Assembly (NCBI GenBank): GCA_029820945.1
Contig: JALGUJ010000041.1
Span: forward strand, 1 to 64,000
Direction: 5' to 3'
Length of the DNA stretch: 64,000 bases
Source: Candidatus Zipacnadia bacterium
Lineage (GTDB): Bacteria; Armatimonadota; Zipacnadia; Zipacnadales; UBA5352
Shown: positions 38,644-47,700 of the stretch, one piece after another
How the letters are laid out: every line of letters begins with the position of its first letter
Position numbering within the stretch: position 1 is the stretch's first letter
The notes under the pieces: model-generated
Database searches by the model: none
Seen by the model: only the letters and a program-made list of their open reading frames with translations
What the model was told of the DNA's origin: nothing
Program-made: the position numbers and the translations under genes

Positions 38644-38765
38644 ACGTAGTCACCTCCGCTGAGCCTTGGTACGCGCCCTACGGCCTGTCCACTGCCGATC
38701 GGCCCAAGTCACTCGCGCGTCCCTGCGCGTGAAGATGGTGGTGCAGGAGAAAGCCGCGGGCAGGC

Positions 38766-39125
38766 CTATCCCGTGTTGTGCGACAGCAGCAGCACCTCTA
38801 TGTCGTACCCGGCCTTCACGATCTTCGTCTCTGCACGCTGCTGCATCTGGGGCGTCCGCACGCAGTAGAAGCGCTTGCCCGGGAACGCGGACAACTTCTT
38901 GAGCGTATCCCGTATGCGGCTGTCGATGTAGCCCTTCGGGATCGGAGAAGCCGTTGCCTCTGCTGAGATCACGATATTGCCGTCGGCTCTGCCCTGCAGG
39001 TCTGGTTCGTCCCTGCCGCCCTTCTGCCGCGGGTTCCATGTCCACTCGATATCGGCGTCCTGCAGGCCATGCTCGATCTCTGCAGCTGCCTCCAGTAGCA
39101 GTGCTTCATGCTGGAGCTGGTTCAT
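38766..39125 (-). CDS. small hypothetical protein, possibly a truncated nuclease-like gene
   Basis: The 119-residue frame has ATG at 39125 after GAGGAC. It includes EPDLQGRADGNIVISAEAT, which resembles a PD-(D/E)XK core except that the usual E-x-K is E-x-T, and then RIRDTLKKLSAFPGKRFYC. The same frame is coding-like upstream as far as a GTG at 39299 (VGRHHVEPLRNIDAERARV), interrupted only by TGA at 39177-39179. So either the original gene of about 177 codons has acquired an internal stop, or translation truly begins at 39125. Function unknown. Confidence 0.5.
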   Translation of the reverse strand: MNQLQHEALLLEAAAEIEHGLQDADIEWTWNPRQKGGRDEPDLQGRADGNIVISAEATASPIPKGYIDSRIRDTLKKLSAFPGKRFYCVRTPQMQQRAETKIVKAGYDIEVLLLSHNTG

Positions 39126-39317
39126 GTCCTCGGAGGCGCGCGCCCGAAGCTCCAGGATCAGCGACAGCGCGCTCTCTCAGGTGTCTGCGTCCCGGGACAC
39201 GATGCCAGCTACGTGCGCCACCAGTTCCTGAATCTCGGCAAGGACTCGTGCCCTCTCCGCGTCGATGTTGCGCAACGGTTCCACGTGATGGCGCCCCACT
39301 TTCTCCAGCAGTTCGGG

Positions 39318-39393
39318 CTACAGGTCGCCGCGCTCCTGCCGCGCCCACGCCGCCAGCACCAGGCGGCGGGTGCCGTACTCGACGAACTGCCCG
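39318..39393 (-). pseudogene. last codons of a DNA methyltransferase gene (remnant A)
   Basis: The minus strand reads FVEYGTRRLVLAAWARQERG then D-L-stop (39318-39320), the usual C-terminus of Eco57I-type methyltransferases (EYRTRRLVLAAW). Nothing of the enzyme precedes it. Its DNA closely matches remnant B. Confidence 0.65.
39338..39388. repeat. 51-bp direct repeat, copy 1 (methyltransferase 3' end)
   Basis: This 51-base segment recurs at 39722-39772 in the same orientation with three mismatches. It encodes the EY(G/R)TRRLVLAAWAR tail on the minus strand. The two copies flank the 69-aa gene. Confidence 0.8.
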
Positions 39394-39416
39394 GTTCGCC
39401 CCCGCTACAGGTCCGG

Positions 39417-39626
39417 TCAGAGCATGCCGAGTCGCCGCATCGGGTCCTCGATCATGGGCCTTGCCCAATCGGGGCACGGCTCCGCTCTATTGGTGGGCGA
39501 CAGGCGATTCCATGCCGTGCGCAGGGGCAGGCCGTTCATCTCCTTCACGTGCGCGATCCAGCAGGTCTTGACCGACCGCCCGTGCGTGTCTTTGACCAGA
39601 CTCTGCACCTGCGCATATGTGGCCAT
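39417..39626 (-). CDS. small conserved protein (69 aa), MATYAQVQ / KTCWIAHVKE type
   Basis: ATG at 39626 with AAGGAGG seven bases upstream. The product reads MATYAQVQSLVKDTHGRSVK, then TCWIAHVKEMNGLPLRTAWN and ends in EDPMRRLGML. I recognise this as a widespread small family of unknown function with a KTCWIAH core and a terminal FGML-like motif, often found beside restriction or defence genes. Here it lies between two methyltransferase 3' remnants that share a 51-bp repeat. It may be an accessory or regulatory protein. The small size is normal for the family. Confidence 0.7.
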   Translation of the reverse strand: MATYAQVQSLVKDTHGRSVKTCWIAHVKEMNGLPLRTAWNRLSPTNRAEPCPDWARPMIEDPMRRLGML

Positions 39627-39707
39627 GCGGGCCCTCCTTGACATCGGGACGGTCGTGCCGGTGACTTGTGGTCGCCGGCGAACAGGCCAGCGGGTCGGCC
39701 TTGCCTT

Positions 39708-40045
39708 TCACGTCTGCTCCAGCCGCGCCCAGGCCGCCAGCACCAGGCGGCGGGTGCGGTACTCGCCGAACTCTCTCTCTTCTTTCTGCTTGAGGCCCCG
39801 GAAGGTCTCGCCCGGGAAGTTCAGGGCGGGCTCGGCGGGGAGGAGGTGCGGGCCGGAACAGCTCGGGTCCTCCCATGGGTCCAGGATGTCCGCCAACTCC
39901 GCCTCGCTCAGGCCGTGCGGGTCCAGGGTATGGCGAAGCTGCCTGCGGTTCAGGCCGTAGAGCCGGGCGTAGCACGCGTCAAGCTCGGCGCGCAGGACGG
40001 CCCGGCGCTCCTCATCCCACTCGAACGGGGGCAGGGGGCAGTGAA
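39708..40045 (-). pseudogene. 3' end of an Eco57I-type DNA methyltransferase gene (remnant B)
   Basis: An open frame of about 112 codons without a start encodes PLPPFEWDEERRAVLRAELD, ACYARLYGLNRRQLRHTLDP, LSEAELADILDPWEDPSCSG, NFPGETFRGLKQKEEREFGE and YRTRRLVLAAWARLEQT. This is the C-terminal signature of large type IIG/PglX-like methyltransferases. The upstream part is missing: the PLD-SNF2 gene ends six bases away at 40052. The enzyme was therefore lost, leaving only its tail. Confidence 0.75.
39722..39772. repeat. 51-bp direct repeat, copy 2 (methyltransferase 3' end)
   Basis: Second copy of the 51-base repeat, 384 bp from the first, in methyltransferase remnant B. The mismatches are single substitutions with no gaps. 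Confidence 0.8.
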
Positions 40046-40051
40046 CGGCGG

Positions 40052-43000
40052 CTACAACGCCTCGCTGCAGATCACTCGCGGCACGACGTGGTCATTGGCT
40101 GACGTCGCCGAACGAAGCTCGAACAACTGGAAGTCGTGGTAGATCCTAACCAGTTGCTGGCGAAGGGCGTCGCCCTCCAGCTTCTGCGTCTGAATACGTC
40201 GGAGCCGGTTCCTGACGGCCACCGGCAGGGGCTCACTGAGGGCCTCGATCAGCCTCGCGGTCTGGGCGCAGTGCTCCTCGTCCTCCCCCAGCAGTAGCTG
40301 CTCATTGAGGTGACTCAACGCGTGCTTCTGTCCCGCGGAATGCGCGGGCTTGGTCTGCAGGCGGGCTGCCATCTGGCGCACCGTGTCGTCGAAGCGGGCC
40401 TTGACCTTCGAGACGATGCGGTTCAGGCCCACAGGCAGCTCCCCTCGAGGCTCATCCTCCTCACAGGCGATTGCGGACAGTGCCGAGGACAGGTCGCTCG
40501 ACGCGATCTCACCGGCGGTGTCGGTGAGGTAGAGCTGGTGCAGATCGCCGGCCTGGCAGTAGACGAAGAACTCACGGTCGCCGCTGCCGGGGACGCGCGC
40601 GGACCGTACGCCGTCTGGCAAGCCAGCGATCCGCTGCAGCTCATCCGGTCGTTCGCGTTGCAGTCCACGGATCGTCTGCTCGCCCTCGACCCAGCCAGAA
40701 AGCACGTCCGGCTCGTCCTGCTCCATCACCCGAGCGTCGCCGGTGTAGAGACGGAGCACCCCCTCCTCGTCGACCTTCTCGGACGGATGCAGCACCGGGG
40801 CGTCCAGCCCCACCACTCGGCCCATCTCCGCGATCCGCGCCCGCACCTTGTCCTCGAGGTTCAGGTGAGCGTCCAGGTGCGTCTCCGGGAGGAAGTTGTA
40901 TGCCCAGACAATCTCCGGAGAGCGCGTCTCGTCTTCCGGGAAGAACGGCGAGAGCCGGTCGATCCGCCCCATGCGCTGGATCAGGCGCACCGGGTTGAAG
41001 TGCAGGTCGTAGTTCACCACATAGTGAGCGTCCTGCAGGTTCATGCCCTCTGAGAGCACATCCGTCGAGATCAAGACGCGGATCTCGCCATCGTGGCGGA
41101 AGCGGCGTGCGAGCGCCGGGTTAGAGCGCGGAGCGAACCTTCCTACCATCGATGCCACGTTGCCCGCGCCGCTGATCCACTCGACCTCGGGATCGTCCTC
41201 GAACTGCCGGTAGAGGTAACGCGCCGTGTCCTCGAACTGCGTGAACAGGATCAGCTTCTCGCCAGACGGGATCTCGTCCAGCAGATCGCGCAGTCGCAGA
41301 AGCTTCGCATCGTCCTTCGGGCCGATGTCGCAGACCATCTCATGTAGCGCGCCAAAGAGCACCCCATCGTGCTCGAGGTCCGCGCGTAGTCGCTCGGAGT
41401 CGAAGGCGCAAATGTCGTAGAGGTGCGGCGCCTTACGCTCAGCCTGCCCGACCGCCTCGAGGACCTCCGACGAGGAGACATCCTCCAGACCCAGGTCGTA
41501 GAGCGCCCGCTGCATCTCCTCCCCGGCGGGGACGCGCCCCTCATCCATCGCCACCACGAACCGGCGGTGCATCTGCGCCAGCGTCTGGCAGGTGACCCTG
41601 AAGGCCTCAACGCTGCTCTCCAAGCGCTTGAACAGCAGCGTCCGCATCAGACCCCGGAGATTCGCGCCGGCGGTCGCCAGGCTCTTGTAGGGTTCTTCGT
41701 CGCGCTTCTCCGGCCTCACGTAGTCGAACAGCCCATATCGCGCGTAGTTGAGCCCGGTCTCCAGCGCGTCGAGGAGCGCCGCGCCCTCATCGCCGCCCAG
41801 CGCCGGGACGCCGACGCACGCCCGTCCTGCCGCCACCCGCTCAAGTACCTGCGCGGCCGGCAAACCGTCTTCGTCCTCGTACTCCGGGTCGATGGCCGTG
41901 CGGATGGTCCCGTAGAGCCTCTGGTATGTCTCGTCAATGCGGTAGGTTACCGGCTCCTTCAGCTCGCGCCGGGGGAATGTATACTCCTGGTCCCCGACCA
42001 TGATCACCGGGCGGCAGGCCTCCCAGCGCTTGTCGGGGTCCTCCTCGTCGCATGCGGTGCCGTCCGGCTTGCGCCAGTCGCCGTACTCCTGCGACACATA
42101 GCGCCGACCCCGGCGGATCATCACATGGCGCAGTAACTCGGGCACCCCCGCCTCGCCCTTCTTCACGCGCCTGAAGAAGTCGTCGAAGGTGAACTGCCCT
42201 GTGGGGAGCCGCTGACCGCCGCCGGGCCACAGCCGCAGTTGGTTCTTGATGTCGTCCGGCCCGATCGCCATCGGCGTCGCGGTGAGCATTATCGCCTTGC
42301 GGTCGCCGCGGCTCAGGAAGCTGTCCATCGCCTCATAGCGTTGCGTGCCCGTGTAGCGCAGGTTGTGGCTCTCGTCGATGAGGACCAGGTCGCGCCCCTC
42401 GTAACGCTCGTCGTCGAGCATCGACCAGCGTTCGCCATTCTCATCCTCCTGTACCCTCAGCCCGCCCATGGAGACGACGGGCGCGCCCACGTCGTAGGCG
42501 TCCGAGTAGGCCTCCCACATGGTCGTCAGACCCGCCGGGCAGATCACCAGCGGACGCATCCCGTGCCGCCGACCCCACTTGAGCAGCGCGAGCCCCACAT
42601 AGGACTTGCCCAGGCCCACCACGTCCGCGATCATCACCCCGCCATGCCGCTGAAGGATCGCCCGCGCCCAGTTGAAGGCGTGCTCCTGGAACTCGGCGAG
42701 CACCGGGAAGTCCTCGTCCAGGAACTCGGCCGGCTCCGCCTCCGCCTCAAGCTGGTCGCGGAACAGGGTGTGGAGCGTCTTGATGTAGATCTCCCAGGGC
42801 GTGACCTCGTCGTTCACCGCCCACGAGTCCTCCATCTCGCGCAGCAGTTCGGGCGCGAACTCATCGGCGTCCGCCCACAGCCGCTCGAACCAGGCGCTGA
42901 CCTCCCGGTGCGAGTCCGGATCGTGCAGCACCACGTTCAGCTCGGTGTTGCTGCTGATGCCCGAGACCGTCAGGTTGGAGCTGCCCACGATCACGTGCCC

Positions 43001-43483
43001 GGGATCGGTCTGCGCGCGGGTGGCCTCGACCTCGTCGAAGATGTAGCACTTGGCGTGCAGTGGCTCGCGCGTGTAGACCCGCACGTCGATGACGCCCTCC
43101 GCGATCAGGCGGGTCAGTTCGGCCACCGTCTGCTGGTTCTCGTCGGTCTGCTCGAGCAGCGCGACGGTCTCGCGAGCGTCGTACAGCGTTTCGTCGCGCA
43201 TGCGGGCGCGGTCGAGGTCGCGGGGGAAGACCTCGCGGCGCCACTCCTGCTCGATGAGCGGGCGGGCGCGATGGCCGCGGGCGATCTGTTCGGCGGTGGC
43301 GCGGTTGGTGGCCGGGCCGATGAGTAGGCGCAGTGTCTCCAGTCCCGGCAGCGCCGCGGCGATGGCCTCGAAGCCGCCCACGTAGAAGTAGCCCACGGCG
43401 AAGTGCGCCGCGCGGCTCTGCCGCAGGTAGTGGCTGATCCGGTCCGCCAGCTTGGTCTCACGGTTGTCGATGATGTCGGGCAT
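40052..43483 (-). CDS. PLD nuclease - SNF2 helicase fusion
   Basis: About 1143 residues. A PLD-like domain comes first, with HAKCYIFDE (about residue 143) and VIVGSSNLTVSGISSNTELN. An SNF2/SWI2 ATPase follows: MIADVVGLGKSYVGLALLKW (about 287), LVLIDESHNLRYTG, MLTATPMAIGPDD, then LILFTQFEDTARYLYRQFED, ISTDVLSEGMNLQDAHYVVN and QRMGRIDRLSPFF. Such proteins probably translocate on DNA and cut with the PLD site. I start at the ATG at 43483 behind GGAGGG; the open frame extends 16 codons further. It follows the HEPN (TIGR02391) gene by 52 bp. Known relatives occur in defence islands; the substrate is unknown. Confidence 0.8.
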   Translation of the reverse strand: MPDIIDNRETKLADRISHYLRQSRAAHFAVGYFYVGGFEAIAAALPGLETLRLLIGPATNRATAEQIARGHRARPLIEQEWRREVFPRDLDRARMRDETLYDARETVALLEQTDENQQTVAELTRLIAEGVIDVRVYTREPLHAKCYIFDEVEATRAQTDPGHVIVGSSNLTVSGISSNTELNVVLHDPDSHREVSAWFERLWADADEFAPELLREMEDSWAVNDEVTPWEIYIKTLHTLFRDQLEAEAEPAEFLDEDFPVLAEFQEHAFNWARAILQRHGGVMIADVVGLGKSYVGLALLKWGRRHGMRPLVICPAGLTTMWEAYSDAYDVGAPVVSMGGLRVQEDENGERWSMLDDERYEGRDLVLIDESHNLRYTGTQRYEAMDSFLSRGDRKAIMLTATPMAIGPDDIKNQLRLWPGGGQRLPTGQFTFDDFFRRVKKGEAGVPELLRHVMIRRGRRYVSQEYGDWRKPDGTACDEEDPDKRWEACRPVIMVGDQEYTFPRRELKEPVTYRIDETYQRLYGTIRTAIDPEYEDEDGLPAAQVLERVAAGRACVGVPALGGDEGAALLDALETGLNYARYGLFDYVRPEKRDEEPYKSLATAGANLRGLMRTLLFKRLESSVEAFRVTCQTLAQMHRRFVVAMDEGRVPAGEEMQRALYDLGLEDVSSSEVLEAVGQAERKAPHLYDICAFDSERLRADLEHDGVLFGALHEMVCDIGPKDDAKLLRLRDLLDEIPSGEKLILFTQFEDTARYLYRQFEDDPEVEWISGAGNVASMVGRFAPRSNPALARRFRHDGEIRVLISTDVLSEGMNLQDAHYVVNYDLHFNPVRLIQRMGRIDRLSPFFPEDETRSPEIVWAYNFLPETHLDAHLNLEDKVRARIAEMGRVVGLDAPVLHPSEKVDEEGVLRLYTGDARVMEQDEPDVLSGWVEGEQTIRGLQRERPDELQRIAGLPDGVRSARVPGSGDREFFVYCQAGDLHQLYLTDTAGEIASSDLSSALSAIACEEDEPRGELPVGLNRIVSKVKARFDDTVRQMAARLQTKPAHSAGQKHALSHLNEQLLLGEDEEHCAQTARLIEALSEPLPVAVRNRLRRIQTQKLEGDALRQQLVRIYHDFQLFELRSATSANDHVVPRVICSEAL

Positions 43484-43535
43484 CAGGCCCTCCGTGACCT
43501 CGGGTCGGTTGCGGCGACAGGTTGGCGGCACTCGA

Positions 43536-44282
43536 CTACTGGTCTTCGGGTGTCGTACGCCGGGCGGCTTCTACCATGCGGACAAGAAGACTCGCGAACG
43601 TCAGGTGCTCGTGCGCGCTGGCAGCATCCAGGCCGATATCCCCATGGGCTGCAACGTTTCTGATGGCCTGCATTGCGCCTCCGAGCAGGAACTTGAGCCC
43701 CTCCTGGCGGTCCCTGCCCGTTGGGGTGGTGAGGTCGCCCAAGCTCAGCATGGGTGTGGTCGCGTCGAACGCCTGGAACATCAGGGCGCGCCCGCTCAGA
43801 TCGCCCAGACCAGACCTCTCTCTCACCAGCAACTCAAGTCTCTTGAACGCCTCGAACACAGCTTGGTCATAGTGGCCGCCTGCAACCAGGGCTTCGGCCG
43901 CATTGCGCACAAGCGGATGGAGAAGGCCGAGATCCGCAGAGGCGGGTCCCGCCATAGCTGCTGGCTCAGCCAGCAGCGCAAGGAAGTCGCGAGGCTCGAG
44001 CGCACCCTCCGGCATCTCACGGCACAACTCGGAGACAAAGGCGCGCAGGTGTTGGTCGGCGAGGTCGGGCTCGAGCGGCATCTCCAGCAGACTGAGGACC
44101 CAGTCGTACACGTACTGCGCCCGCTCCGAAGTGATGTCTGGGTTGGGGTGCGACGTCGGCTCCTCGAGACCCAGTGTTCCCTGTGCTGCACGACCGATGC
44201 GCCTGACGGAGACATCCCACTTGATCGCATCGCCGAGTGCCAGCGCCAGTCGCACATATCGGCTGCGTCTGTCCGCACACAT
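43536..44282 (-). CDS. TIGR02391/Ymh family HEPN-like protein
   Basis: The 248-residue protein ends with the TIGR02391 (Ymh) domain: LLHPLVRNAAEALVAGGHYD, QAVFEAFKRLELLVRERSGL, GALMFQAF-like and GGAMQAIRNVAAHGD. The R-N-x3-H element fits the HEPN ribonuclease motif, and the family is linked to abortive infection. It lies immediately upstream of the PLD-SNF2 gene, an arrangement suggesting a two-component unit: a nuclease-translocase sensor and an RNase effector. That pairing is inference. The start near 44282 is ATG without a strong ribosome site. Confidence 0.75.
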   Translation of the reverse strand: MCADRRSRYVRLALALGDAIKWDVSVRRIGRAAQGTLGLEEPTSHPNPDITSERAQYVYDWVLSLLEMPLEPDLADQHLRAFVSELCREMPEGALEPRDFLALLAEPAAMAGPASADLGLLHPLVRNAAEALVAGGHYDQAVFEAFKRLELLVRERSGLGDLSGRALMFQAFDATTPMLSLGDLTTPTGRDRQEGLKFLLGGAMQAIRNVAAHGDIGLDAASAHEHLTFASLLVRMVEAARRTTPEDQ

Positions 44283-44382
44283 AATCTATCCTCCGGCGCG
44301 CCAGCAAGATACGGGGAATCGGCCCGAACCGAGTCAGGGTCGAGCATTCCCCGCGTCGGTGGTCGGCGCAGGGCAGCGGGGG

Positions 44383-44428
44383 GCACCCCCGTCGGGGGCG
44401 CCGGGAAGCTCGCGGGGGCTCCCCCCGC
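44383..44428. terminator. two GC-rich hairpins between HNH gene and HEPN gene
   Basis: A stem of five C:G pairs (CCCCC-GTC-GGGGG, 44386-44398) is followed by a perfect 7-bp stem GCGGGGG-CTC-CCCCCGC (44412-44428). They lie in the 169-bp gap between co-directional genes and could end or attenuate the upstream transcript. No T-run is seen. Confidence 0.45.
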
Positions 44429-44451
44429 AGATCAGCGTCGCGCGCACGCGT

Positions 44452-44694
44452 CTACCCGTATGTCTGCGTTGCCTTGTGGCACAACTGGCAGAGGATCTCG
44501 CAGTTGCTCAGCGTGTCTGGGCCGCCTGCCGTGATATGGTGGGCTTCCCATCCGTACTGCCCTTCGGTCCCGCGCGACTCCCATCTGAGCGTCCTGCTGC
44601 ACCGTCCGGTGTGTCCGTGTGTGGTGCGCTTGCACTCACACCTCCCGCCTGAGCGATCCCAGGCTTGCCGAACGACCGACTCGGGAAAGGCCAT
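44452..44694 (-). CDS. small HNH endonuclease
   Basis: The 80-residue protein is little more than an HNH nuclease: CECKRTTHGHTGRC for zinc binding, WEAHHITAGGPDTLSNCEIL and CQLCHK. ATG at 44694 behind GGGGGCGTGAG. It lies 95 bp downstream of the type IIG-like methyltransferase gene and may act as a stand-alone cutter for that module, or belong to an independent McrA-like restriction unit. Confidence 0.75.
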   Translation of the reverse strand: MAFPESVVRQAWDRSGGRCECKRTTHGHTGRCSRTLRWESRGTEGQYGWEAHHITAGGPDTLSNCEILCQLCHKATQTYG

Positions 44695-44789
44695 TGCTCA
44701 CGCCCCCTTCGCTGAATCGTGCGGCTCTGCCGCCGTCGAGGCGGGCACCGGCGCCCGGATGCCCGCAGGTAGTACGCTGTCTGGGTACG

Positions 44790-47700
44790 TCACTCGTCAA
44801 AGTCCTCCGCGTTCGCGTCGAACGGCTCGCCGCTCGCCAACCACTCGTCATACGTCTGGCGCGACTCGCGGGCGTTCCCGGGCTTGGATAGGCGGCGCCA
44901 CACGAGACGTGTGGCCGCGTCCTGGACGCGCCCCACGTGAGCGTCGTTCGCTCGGGTGTCCAGACCGGTAACGGCGTCGACGAACGCGCGGTCGAGGTTC
45001 TGGCGGTCGGCCAGGCGCACCTCATCGTAGATCATGAGGATGTGGCGGTCGAGGATGGCCTCAAGCGCCTCCTGAAGCCTCTGCTGCTGTTCCTGCGATA
45101 CCACGCGCGGATCGATCACGAGGAACCCCTCGATGTCAACGCCCTCTGTCTTGAGGCCGCCTTGTCCCAGGTTGGCCCGACCGAACAGCTCGGCCTGCAT
45201 CACCGTGAAGGTGGAGGCCAGGCAGGCGCCGATCGCCGCAGCGTGTTGAGGCTCGTGCGGCAGTACCTCGAAGAGGTTGTGGTCGACTTGGAGACGGCCC
45301 TCGTTCCAGCCGACGAGAGCGCGTCGCTTGCGCGCCATGGGGGTCAATACCCAGCCCGGGTCTTTGGGCACGATAGCATACCAGCACCTACGGCTCGCGC
45401 AGGTGACTCGCTCGTGGAAGCCGCGTGTCTCCCCCCAAGCGATGTAGTCCCGGACGAGGGTATGCAGGCTCCTCTTCGGCTCCTCAGGAATGGCCACGAA
45501 CAGGCAATCGGCATCCGCTTCTGTGAGTCGCGGCCGGAGGACATTGCCGGGGCTCAGGATGGCGGGCATGAGGGCGTTCGCGGGTAGATCATGTTCGCTT
45601 CCGTCGCGAGCAACCACGCGGCGGATCGCCTGATCACGAGGCTGATCGGCGGATAGGGCGACATAGAAGAAGTCATTCGCGCCGGTCGTGAAACCGCGGC
45701 GCACCTCGGCGATCTCGCCGAGGGGCACGAGGCGGTCGCTGGCGCGCTCGAGGATCTCCCAGTAGATCTCGGGGGCGCGCAGGTACTTGCCGCCCCACTT
45801 ATCGCCCTCGTAGCCGCCCAGCTTGATGAGCGGCCCGCCCCGGCGCGGCTGCTCCGCCGCGGGCGCGCCCGCCTCCAACAGCTCCCGCTGGGTGCGCGGG
45901 AACACCCGGAACTCGTGCCGCTCGGTCCGCTCCGGCGCCGCCTCGATCTCCTGGATGATGACCGGGTCCAGCACCTGCTCGAAGGGCGTGAGCGCCATGA
46001 CGAAGCGGGCGGTGTGGTCGAGGCAGGCGTCGCGGCGGGCGCGCGGCGCGCCGAACAGCACGATGACTGTGTTCACGTCCGCATTCGCGAACGAGCGCTT
46101 GACCTGGTTGTCGATGATCAGGTGCATGGGCACCTGGCGGGCGAGAAACTCCTGGAGCGCCTTGCCGTAGTCCACGTCCAGCCACGAGTTGGAGGTGACG
46201 AAGCAGAAGACCCCGTTCTCATTGAGCAGCGAGAGCGCGTGGAAGTAGAAGTAGATGTAGAGGTCGCTGCGCCCGCCGATCGCGGTGGTGGGCCGGTCCG
46301 GGTCGGAGCCGAAGTACCTCGGCAGTGCTGCATAGACCGACCGCTGGAGCTTGGCCTTGTAGCGCCCGCGCTGCTCCCTGGACTGCTCGCCCTTGGCCTG
46401 TGGGTCGGCGATCTTCTCCTGGCGCACATAAGGCGGGTTGCCAACGACGATATCGAAGCCCTGGCGGTCGCCTGAGAAGACCTCGACGAAGGCGAGGTCC
46501 CAGACGAAGGGCACCCGCTGCTGCTGGCCGATGGCGACCCGGGCCTGTTCGAGGCGCTCGGCCTGTGCGGCGAGGCCGTCGCGAGCGGCCTCCATACGCT
46601 GTCGCTCCCGGCCCTTGACGGTCGGTTCATCGCCCACCAGCGTCGGGGTGGTCGCCGCGAGCTGGCGGGCGATCTCCCCGATGCGCTCCCCCAGCTTCGC
46701 CGCCTTCTCCCGGCAGATGCGCAGGAACAGGTTCTGTTCGCGCAGGCGCAGCTCGCGCTCGCGCTCGGGCTCCTGGTGCTCGGCGTCGTAGAAGCTGAGC
46801 TTGTCGCTGCGGAGGCGACGCAGTTCGGAGTTGGTGCCGGGCTCGATGTCGGCGTCGGCCTTGAGGTGGGCGAGGTTGACGCCGCCCAGCTCCTGCACGA
46901 GGCTGTCGCCCTGCCGGATCTTGAAGGACAGGTTGGGCAGTAGGGGCTTGGGGCCCTGCAGCTCGCCGGGGTCGGGATCGGCGTGGATCATGAGCTGCAG
47001 CCACAGCCGCAGTTCGGCGACGTGGCAGGCCCACTCCATAACGTCAACGCCATAGAGGCTGGTGCGGACGATGTCACGGTTGAGCTCGTAGGCAGTTGGG
47101 TTCTGCCCGACGAACGCGTCAGCGCGCAGCCGCAGGTCGGCGAGGATGTTCATCATGCCGACGAGGAACGAGCCCGAGCCGCACGCCGGATCGACGACGG
47201 TCACGTCCTCCAGCAGCTCGGCAACGCGGGGCCACAGGTCTTCGCCGGCGATGGCGGCATCGGCCGCGTGCTTCTCGTCGGGTTCGAGCGAGAACGCGAG
47301 TTGGTAGATGAGGTCGCGATGCTCCTCGCCGAGGTGGTTGCACAGGTAGTCCGAGAGGGAGAGGCGGCACATGAGGTCGATCTCGGTGCGCGGGGTGTAG
47401 AAGATGCCGGCGGCGCGCTGCTTCTCGCGATCGCCGGCGGTATCGGCGCCGGGCTCGCTGATGTTGACGAGCGATTCGTACACGCGCCCGATCATCTCGG
47501 GGTCAACGGCGACCTCCTGGTCGAGCGGGCTGTCCTCGGAGATGGTGAAGTTGTAGGCCTCGAGGAAGCCCGCCCGGGCGGTCAGGTCCTCCGAGGCGTG
47601 CAGCAGCGAGTCGAAGTAGCTGTCGGGGATGGCGAAGTCGCCCGCGTGGTTGCGGTCGAGATCGGCTTCGGCGAACAGCCCACCGTTGAGGTAGGGCGCC

